The notes beneath the pieces are model-generated. The model made no database searches. It saw nothing but the letters and a program-made list of their open reading frames with translations, and was not told the origin of the DNA. Both the position numbers and the translations under genes were made by a program. Below, piece by piece: positions 13,330 through 18,184 of a DNA stretch of 18,184 nucleotides (the stretch's first letter is position 1; the number at the start of each line of letters is the position of its first letter). This DNA comes from Bacillota bacterium (GTDB taxonomy: Bacteria > Bacillota > Clostridia > Christensenellales > Borkfalkiaceae), in NCBI GenBank assembly GCA_003343805.1, contig QAKM01000054.1, forward strand, positions 1 to 18,184, written 5' to 3'.

Positions 13330-14823
13330 TTATCGCCCGGCGCCGCCCGGCACCGAGAGCTCCCGCTTGCGGTAGATGATGACGCGCTGTCCTTCCCGGA
13401 TGGGAAACTCCAGCTCGGGATTGCTCTTCATGACCTCTTCGGGCGGCTTTTTCAGGCGCTTGGAGAGCTCCCACAGCCCGTCGCCCGCACGCGGGATATA
13501 CACGCTGACGGCGCAGTCGCTCTCGGCGACCGGTTCGCCCTCCTCCGCGGCGCACACCGCACGGAGCTCCGTCCGGCGACGGGGCGTGAGCGAAAATTTG
13601 AGCGTCGCCTCGGCGTCGATCTCCCCCTCCTGCTTCTGCCGGGCGGACATCCCGCACACGAGCAGGACGGGCGTACACTCCCCCTCGCCCGGGGCAGGCA
13701 CCGAGAAGGGAACGCTCATCTCCACGCCGCGGTGGGCGCCGTCCGCGCCCCGCAGGAGCAGCGTTCCGAGCACGGCCCCCTCCAGCCGCCGTCCCTCGGG
13801 AGAGGGAACGAGCGTTCCCTCCGCCCGCTGCAGGATGACGGCGAGCAGCGTATCCGAATAGTCGATGGCCGAAGAGAGCGCCGCCTTGCCCGCGATGCGT
13901 TCGGTAAAGGAGGCCGTCTCGCCCGCAGAAGTGCTCTCCGCCTCCGCGAAGGAGAGCTCCACCCGATGGGTCAGCGAATAGGCATCCGTCACGGCGTCCA
14001 CCGTCTCCTCGGTGTAGATGCAGCCCTCGGCCGAGAGCGTGAGCTCGGCGTGCAGGGCGCACTTCCCCTGCTCCTCGTCCGCATCGGCGTGGAGGAACAC
14101 CTCCTTCACCGCCACCCGTCCCTCGGCGGGGCAGCCGGGAAGGGCGCTCTCCGACGCGATCTCGATGCGGAAGGGGATGAGCCGCTCGAGCGACACGGGC
14201 TCCCCCTCGCGCAGCGCCAGAATGCAGAGGTTGACCTCGCCCGAGAGGACGAGGCTCCCCGCCTCCGCCCGCGCCTCCTTCACGAGCGCCGCCGAAGAAT
14301 GCAGGAGGATATCGCCGAGGAAGTCGGTCTCGAAGTCGTCGGCGATCTCCGTCTCACCGCCCACAAGATGCGCCGACGAAAAGGGCAGACCCTCCCGCCG
14401 GACGACGAGCTCCCCGCCCGTGAGGAAAACAAACTCCTTCTCCTCGAACAGCTCCGCCCGGGCCGAGACGAGCGCCGTCACATACACGCTCGCCCCTTCC
14501 CGCCGCACGGAGAGGCTCTCCGTCCGGAGCTCCACGCGGGGAGAGGCGGCCGGGCAGCACGCCCCCTGCGCCTTCAGCGTAAATTCCGCGCCCTTTTCGG
14601 CGCGGCACACCCCGTGTTCCGCGTTCTCGTAGACGATGGAAAAGCGCGCCCTGCCCAAGATGCGCACTTCGCCGTTTTCCGCCTCCGCCCGCACGGGGGA
14701 GACCTCGGCCTGCGCGGCCAGCACCGTCTCCACCTCGCCGCCGAAGCGGCACTCCGCCGCCGTCTCGGCCGTAAGCGTCCCCGTCCTCGTATATCCCCGA
14801 TATCGCTGCGTCTCGATCTGCAT
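13330..14823 (-). CDS. sipL: SipL-like spore coat morphogenesis protein (SPOCS + LysM)
   Basis: A 497-aa protein with beta-rich repeats of the SPOCS (DUF3794) type over most of its length and a C-terminal LysM domain (about 448-492: SVYIPRAGDGLWELSKRLKK, ending EGQRVIIYRK). This is the architecture of Clostridioides difficile SipL, which binds SpoIVA through its LysM domain and is needed to attach the coat to the forespore; length is close to that protein. The N-terminal block begins MQIETQRYRGYTRTG. AGGAGG lies 8 nt before the ATG at 14823. A sigma-E-type promoter upstream fits mother-cell expression. SPOCS boundaries were judged by eye only. Confidence 0.87.
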   Translation of the reverse strand: MQIETQRYRGYTRTGTLTAETAAECRFGGEVETVLAAQAEVSPVRAEAENGEVRILGRARFSIVYENAEHGVCRAEKGAEFTLKAQGACCPAASPRVELRTESLSVRREGASVYVTALVSARAELFEEKEFVFLTGGELVVRREGLPFSSAHLVGGETEIADDFETDFLGDILLHSSAALVKEARAEAGSLVLSGEVNLCILALREGEPVSLERLIPFRIEIASESALPGCPAEGRVAVKEVFLHADADEEQGKCALHAELTLSAEGCIYTEETVDAVTDAYSLTHRVELSFAEAESTSAGETASFTERIAGKAALSSAIDYSDTLLAVILQRAEGTLVPSPEGRRLEGAVLGTLLLRGADGAHRGVEMSVPFSVPAPGEGECTPVLLVCGMSARQKQEGEIDAEATLKFSLTPRRRTELRAVCAAEEGEPVAESDCAVSVYIPRAGDGLWELSKRLKKPPEEVMKSNPELEFPIREGQRVIIYRKRELSVPGGAGR

Positions 14824-14858
14824 CTGATCCCCTCCTCGCTCTTGCAACAGTTCCCTGC

Positions 14859-14887
14859 ATTGTATGACGGCGAACGGGCGGATATGC
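14859..14887 (-). promoter_or_regulatory. Sigma-E-type promoter of sipL
   Basis: On the minus strand GCATATC (14881-14887) and CATACAAT (14859-14866) are separated by 14 nt. This is six of seven and eight of eight positions of the Bacillus sigma-E pattern (KMATATT, 14 nt, CATACAnT). The start would be near 14852, about 29 nt before the ATG. Confidence 0.78.
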
Positions 14888-14932
14888 GGAAAAATCGGTA
14901 TATTTTGGGGCGAAAAGGGGAAAAACCGGGGC

Positions 14933-15175
14933 ATGATACGCCAAAACCATGACATCGCGAGCGTCAAACGGACGATCGCGGACTATTTCCGCTCCAAGGT
15001 GGATGTGACGGTGGACCTCGGCCGCAACAAGGTGCTCTCCTACCGCGGGGAGCTCTCGGGCGTGTATCCCGCCCTCTTCACCGTGCGCCCCGACGACGAC
15101 CGCTTTCTGGGCAAGACGAGCTATTCCTATGCGGAAGTGCTGTGCGGCAGCGTCAAAGTGACCCCGGCGCAGTAA
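14933..15175 (+). CDS. veg: Veg family protein
   Basis: An 80-aa protein of the small Veg family. The conserved sequence includes IASVKRTIADYF near the start, the central RGELSGVYPALFTV, and SYSYAEVLCGSVKV at the end, matching the pattern of Bacillus Veg (TYPSVFVI, SYSYADIL). Veg is abundant in vegetative cells and has been linked to biofilm regulation in Bacillus; its biochemical role is unclear. The ATG at 14933 was chosen because homology begins there, although the frame is open from 14864; its ribosome-binding site is weak (CCGGGGC directly before ATG). It is divergent from sipL and near ispE, a common Firmicute arrangement. I found no convincing vegetative promoter. Confidence 0.88.
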   Translation: MIRQNHDIASVKRTIADYFRSKVDVTVDLGRNKVLSYRGELSGVYPALFTVRPDDDRFLGKTSYSYAEVLCGSVKVTPAQ

Positions 15176-15188
15176 CGGGCCGCCCTTA

Positions 15189-15250
15189 GGCCGCACATCC
15201 CAAAATGCGCTTTTCCGAGGCGTCTCGGGCCGGCACATCCCAAAAACGCG
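15189..15250. repeat. Short direct repeat downstream of veg
   Basis: Two roughly 22-nt near-identical stretches (15189-15210 and 15228-15250) share a GGCCG core and CACATCCCAAAA. Between them lies a short CCGAG/CTCGG inverted repeat. The second copy supplies the U-tract of the minus-strand terminator. Confidence 0.5.
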
Positions 15251-15285
15251 GCGGGGCGCAGACCAAACGGTCTGCGCCCCGCCGC
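15242..15285 (-). terminator. Intrinsic terminator of the phosphotransferase gene
   Basis: Perfect 17-bp GC-rich stem (15248-15264 with 15269-15285) around a 4-nt loop, followed on the minus strand by G and five T. It probably also blocks RNA polymerase leaving veg. Confidence 0.92.
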
Positions 15286-15304
15286 CATGCGATCGGCACT
15301 CGGT

Positions 15305-16378
15305 TCAGGCAAATACCCCGCGGCCGTCCAGCTTCTGCGCCATCCGCGCAAGGCGGCAGGCGACCGCCTCCCCGTCGTCCGCCTTCACGAGCGCCGCAAG
15401 GCTGTCCTCGCGGAACAGGAGATCGAACTTCCAGAAGGTGCAGATGAGCCGCACGAACGCCTCCCGCGCCGCCGCTTCCTCCTTCGGGAGCGGGCGCACG
15501 GCGGTGTAGCCGCGCCAGAAGCGGGCGTACATCCCGCGGGAGAGCGCCTCATCCGCGGGGCGGCCGTACTCCATGAGACGGGCGATGTAGACGCCGTGCA
15601 TCACGGCATCGAGATAGGGTGCATTGTCGCCGCAGTTGTTGAAGTCGAACATCCCAAACTCCCCCTCGGGCGTGAGAAAGAGGTTGCAGTCGGCAAGATC
15701 GCCCTGCACGGCACAGCGCGGCAGCGCGCGAAAGGGGGAAAGCGCAGACAGAAGCTCCCTTCCCCGCGCCGCGATCGCTTCGGCCAGGCGCCTGTTTTCC
15801 CCCGCAAGGACGGGCAAAAGCGCCTCGAACTCCTCCAACGAGAAGAGATCATTCTCCTGAAACGGATCGAAGAGCACCCGCCCTTCGGCATGGCAGCCGC
15901 CGCGTTCGGAGATAGTGTGTGCGCGGGCAAGCAGCTCCCCCATCGCCTCGGCAAGATCGGGCGTCACGACGGTGAGCTGTCCCCCGCAGAAGCGTTCGGC
16001 CGTCACGAGGGCAGGTCCGCCCTCCATGGGAAGCGCGGTCGCAAAGCTCTCCCCGTTACGCCCTTCCCCGCTCGAAAGGACGGGCAGAAGGCGCGCCGTC
16101 CGGACGCCGTTCTTTGCAAGATATTCGGAAAAGGCGCACTGCGAAGCGAGCCGCGAAAGGGGAAGCTCCTCCTCGCGGCGCACCTTCAGAACAAGATCGC
16201 CCGCCCCGTACCGGCAGCGGACGATGCGGCGGAACGCTCCGCCCTCCCAATCATAAGAAAGCAGCGTCTCCGTCCTTTCGGGCGCGCCCACGCCGAAGGG
16301 AAGCAGGAAGCGGGCGGCCTCCTCGGGCGAAAGCGCCTGGGACGGGACGGGCAAAATTGTCTCAGCGGGCGCGGACAT
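15305..16378 (-). CDS. APH-fold phosphotransferase with QGD catalytic loop
   Basis: A 357-aa protein of the phosphotransferase-enzyme (APH/choline/homoserine kinase II) superfamily. The catalytic loop is CAVQGDLADCNLFL with D227 and N232, and the metal-binding motif is FGMFDFNN with D245; a likely ATP-binding lysine is K65 in LVLKVRREE. The usual histidine of the HGD loop is replaced by glutamine, while the catalytic Asp is kept. The substrate is unknown. Its ATG overlaps the end of the upstream membrane-protein gene by 17 nt, so the two are translationally coupled, and a strong terminator follows. Confidence 0.83.
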   Translation of the reverse strand: MSAPAETILPVPSQALSPEEAARFLLPFGVGAPERTETLLSYDWEGGAFRRIVRCRYGAGDLVLKVRREEELPLSRLASQCAFSEYLAKNGVRTARLLPVLSSGEGRNGESFATALPMEGGPALVTAERFCGGQLTVVTPDLAEAMGELLARAHTISERGGCHAEGRVLFDPFQENDLFSLEEFEALLPVLAGENRRLAEAIAARGRELLSALSPFRALPRCAVQGDLADCNLFLTPEGEFGMFDFNNCGDNAPYLDAVMHGVYIARLMEYGRPADEALSRGMYARFWRGYTAVRPLPKEEAAAREAFVRLICTFWKFDLLFREDSLAALVKADDGEAVACRLARMAQKLDGRGVFA

Positions 16379-16886
16379 GGCTCTTGAAGCGGTCGCCGAG
16401 TTTCACGCCGAAAAAGACGGAAAGATCCTCCGCTCTCCCCTCCGTCATCCCGCTGCGCGCGACGGCAAACACGGTGGAGCGGTCCAGATAGACGATCCAC
16501 AGATCGGAAAATTCGACGACCCGATAGAGATCGGAATAGGCGACCGTCCCGCGCGACGTGATCTGCTCGCCGCGCTCCGTCTTGAGTTCAAAGCCGTCCT
16601 CGCGGAACACAAAGCGATGCACCGCCTCCTTGCCCGCAAGCGACTTCTGTAAGACCGCCTTTAAAACGGGCTTGTAGCAGAAGAAGAGAAAGATGAGAAG
16701 GAGTGCCGCCGCCGCAAAACAGAAGGCGTAGAAAAAGACGTCCGCCTTCAGCGCCAGGAGCACCGCCCCGAGCACGAGAAAGAGCGCGCTCATGCCGCCG
16801 CACACCGCCGCCATCACGGGCCCGCCCGTGTGCAGCGTGGCCGCAAGGTTGGTATCCACATCGTTTTTCGTTTCGTTGACAAACAT
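16362..16886 (-). CDS. YcxB-like membrane protein
   Basis: A 174-aa protein with two membrane helices (about 24-46 and 50-70) followed by a C-terminal beta-rich domain of the YcxB type (about 88-162: RFVFREDGFELKT, TVAYSDLYRVVEFSDLWIVY). Such proteins are common in Firmicutes, and their function is not established. GGAGAAG lies about 7 nt before the ATG at 16886. It is the first gene of a two-gene transcript with the phosphotransferase, driven by a perfect consensus promoter. Confidence 0.8.
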   Translation of the reverse strand: MFVNETKNDVDTNLAATLHTGGPVMAAVCGGMSALFLVLGAVLLALKADVFFYAFCFAAAALLLIFLFFCYKPVLKAVLQKSLAGKEAVHRFVFREDGFELKTERGEQITSRGTVAYSDLYRVVEFSDLWIVYLDRSTVFAVARSGMTEGRAEDLSVFFGVKLGDRFKSHVRAR

Positions 16887-16912
16887 TTCGGAACTTCTCC
16901 CGTTTTTCTCTT

Positions 16913-16941
16913 ATTATACAAAATGTGGGGGAGGATGTCAA
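16913..16941 (-). promoter_or_regulatory. Perfect consensus sigma-A promoter of the YcxB-like/phosphotransferase unit
   Basis: On the minus strand TTGACA (16936-16941), 17 nt, TATAAT (16913-16918). Transcription would begin near 16906, about 20 nt before the ATG. The rest of the 16887-17127 gap holds only this promoter, the opposite one at 17040-17068, and no gene that I can see. Confidence 0.93.
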
Positions 16942-17039
16942 TTCCTCGCACAATTTTCTCAAAAAGTCCCGTTCTTTGGCGGGCGCGAAGCCGAAAAGCA
17001 GCACATCCCCTCGCAGCCGCCGCAGGTTGCTTCAAAGAC

Positions 17040-17068
17040 TTGACAAAAAGCTGTTTGGAGCGTATGAT
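17040..17068 (+). promoter_or_regulatory. Sigma-A promoter of the SecB-like gene
   Basis: TTGACA (17040-17045), 17 nt, TATGAT (17063-17068). The start would be near 17075, giving a leader of about 53 nt with GAGG 7 to 8 nt before the ATG at 17128. Confidence 0.85.
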
Positions 17069-17127
17069 AGAGGGGTATAAAAACTATAGAGGCGCGAAAA
17101 GCCGCCCATGATAAGCGAGGTACTATA

Positions 17128-17577
17128 ATGATCGAATACTCCCTGAAAGCTCTCACGGCAGACGAGCTCTCCTTCAAAGTAAACCCCATCAAGGCCGCTC
17201 CCGACACCAAGTTCGAGATCAAGCCCGTGTTCACCCGGCAGATCCGCCAGGCGAACGAGAACCCGAAGGTGAACATCGTCATCCTGGAATGCAAGATCGA
17301 GAGCACGGAGGAGTCCCCCAAGCCCTTCAACCTGCACGCACGCTTCGTGGGCGTGTTCGAGGTGAACAACATGGCAAGCGACGAGGACAAGCGCATCTTC
17401 GCCATCAACGCGACGGAGACGATGTTCCCTTACCTTCGCGCCGCCGTCACCAACCTGACGGCAGACGCCCTCATCAATCCCCTGACGCTGCCCGTCGTGC
17501 CGGGCGCCACCCTCTTCCCCGAGGACAGAGGCCCCAACCAGTACACGCTCAACTTCGATCCCAAGGTCGTCAACTAA
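17128..17577 (+). CDS. SecB-like chaperone domain protein
   Basis: A 149-aa protein with the SecB fold signature: beta strands (FNLHARFVGVFEV), then NATETMFPYLRAAVTNLTAD and INPLTLPVVPGATLF, corresponding to the LFPYARELVSNL...FPALNL region of proteobacterial SecB. SecB holds secretory precursors unfolded for SecA; in Firmicutes the classical protein is generally absent and SecB-like relatives are of uncertain role, some acting with toxin-antitoxin systems. No toxin, antitoxin or secretion gene is adjacent here. The gene has its own promoter and terminator. Confidence 0.8.
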   Translation: MIEYSLKALTADELSFKVNPIKAAPDTKFEIKPVFTRQIRQANENPKVNIVILECKIESTEESPKPFNLHARFVGVFEVNNMASDEDKRIFAINATETMFPYLRAAVTNLTADALINPLTLPVVPGATLFPEDRGPNQYTLNFDPKVVN

Positions 17578-17588
17578 GGCGCGAACCC

Positions 17589-17619
17589 GAGCCCGCAGCT
17601 AAGGCGGGCTCTTTGTTTT
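17589..17619 (+). terminator. Intrinsic terminator of the SecB-like gene
   Basis: GAGCCCGC (17589-17596) pairs with GCGGGCTC (17604-17611) and is followed by TTTGTTTT. It lies directly before the ribosome-binding site of the acetyltransferase gene, so that gene probably depends on read-through. Confidence 0.85.
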
Positions 17620-17633
17620 GAGGAGGAAACAAT

Positions 17634-18098
17634 ATGGCAATCTGCATCCGCCGCGCGAAGGAAGAGGACGCCGAAGCGATCGGGCGCATCCTCTATGAAG
17701 TACACGCCGTGCATTCCGCCATCCGCCCCGACCTCTTTCTGCCCGGCCGGCGCAAGTACGACGAAGCGCAGGTAAAGGAACTCATCCAACGAACGCCCGT
17801 GCTCGTTGCAGAGGACGAGAGCGCCGTGCTGGGCTATGCCGTCTGCTTCTTGCAGGAGACGGAGGGCGGCTCGATGGCGGCGCACAAGACGCTGTATCTC
17901 GACGATCTCTGCGTGGACGAAACAAGCCGCAAACAGGGCGTGGGCCACGCGCTCTTTGCCGCCGTGGAGGCGCTCGCAAGAGAACAGGGCTGCTACGACC
18001 TCACCCTCAACGTGTGGGAAGGCAACGACGCCGCCCGCGCCTTTTACGACCATTTGGGCATGAAGCCCTTAAAGACCTATCTCGAAAAGGTATTGTAA
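17634..18098 (+). CDS. GNAT-family N-acetyltransferase
   Basis: A 154-aa GCN5-related acetyltransferase covering the whole domain. Motif A is YLDDLCVDETSRKQGVGHAL (88-107) with the acetyl-CoA pyrophosphate loop R99-x-x-G102-x-G104; the C-terminal NVWEGNDAARAFYDHLGM is motif B. The acceptor substrate cannot be deduced. A very strong site, GAGGAGG, lies 7 nt before the ATG at 17634. No promoter is visible between the SecB-like terminator and this gene, so it is likely read through from the gene before. Confidence 0.92.
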   Translation: MAICIRRAKEEDAEAIGRILYEVHAVHSAIRPDLFLPGRRKYDEAQVKELIQRTPVLVAEDESAVLGYAVCFLQETEGGSMAAHKTLYLDDLCVDETSRKQGVGHALFAAVEALAREQGCYDLTLNVWEGNDAARAFYDHLGMKPLKTYLEKVL

Positions 18099-18108
18099 GG
18101 AAGCAGGG

Positions 18109-18136
18109 AGCGGTCGTTTCGGCCGCTTCTTTTTCC
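18109..18136 (+). terminator. Intrinsic terminator of the acetyltransferase gene
   Basis: AGCGGTCG (18109-18116) pairs with CGGCCGCT (18120-18127), one G·T pair, 3-nt loop, followed by TCTTTTT. The last 48 nt of the window hold nothing recognisable. Confidence 0.88.
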
Positions 18137-18184
18137 GGACGAGACGCCAAATAACAACAAGATGCAGCAACAAACAGCGCGGCG

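Noticed and set aside
13267..14952. Long plus-strand ORF opposite sipL
   Set aside because: Low-complexity shadow of the SPOCS/LysM gene, with no motif of its own.
17128..18098. SecB-like chaperone as part of a toxin-antitoxin-chaperone module
   Set aside because: The following gene is a complete GNAT acetyltransferase behind a terminator. It lacks the DUF1778-type antitoxin partner of GNAT toxins, and no other toxin or antitoxin is near.

Overview
The window looks like chromosome of a GC-rich, spore-forming Firmicute of the Clostridia type. The evidence is a SpoIVFA/SpoIVFB pair, a SipL-like SPOCS+LysM spore-coat morphogenesis protein, Veg, an RNase E/G, PdxS/PdxT and IspE, together with textbook sigma-A promoters and two sigma-E-like promoters. 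Assignment to a Christensenellales-like lineage would be a guess. No phage, transposase, CRISPR array, tRNA or rRNA is visible. Most genes lie on the minus strand; because of the high GC content almost every gene casts long antisense ORFs, which I treated as shadows.

Layout, left to right. 1-2324: a minus-strand GNAT-like acyltransferase diverges from a plus-strand zinc-ribbon membrane protein, whose bidirectional terminator is shared with queH. 2323-4944: a vitamin B6/queuosine unit (pdxS-pdxT-queH, minus), with a perfectly spaced promoter, a leader of about 270 nt, and a strange structured spacer between pdxS and pdxT. 4678-5774: a small A24 prepilin-peptidase gene flanked by two direct copies of a structured repeat of about 128 nt. 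5781-9122: rng preceded by spoIVFA-spoIVFB, a conserved Firmicute neighbourhood. 9262-11205: a cysteine desulfurase and an aminoglycoside-phosphotransferase-fold kinase, each in its own unit. 11398-14823: sipL, ispE and a TPR/membrane protein. 14933-15175: veg on the plus strand. 15305-16886: a YcxB-like membrane protein overlapping a second APH-fold phosphotransferase. 17128-18098: a SecB-like chaperone and a GNAT acetyltransferase on the plus strand.

Functional threads. Sporulation: SpoIVFA/SpoIVFB control late mother-cell sigma activation, and sipL carries an excellent sigma-E-type promoter, which fits mother-cell expression. Cofactors: PdxST makes pyridoxal 5'-phosphate (used, among others, by the cysteine desulfurase here), QueH finishes queuosine, and IspE serves the non-mevalonate isoprenoid pathway.

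Most worth a second look: (1) the two repeat copies around the peptidase gene, whose hairpin arms differ but stay complementary, as expected for a structured element; (2) the structured spacer inside the pdxS-pdxT operon, with pdxT lacking a Shine-Dalgarno; (3) an ispE promoter placed so that transcription would start on the A of its ATG (leaderless mRNA); (4) the sigma-E-like promoters of sipL and spoIVFA. All promoter, terminator and structure calls were made by eye, without any search or folding program.
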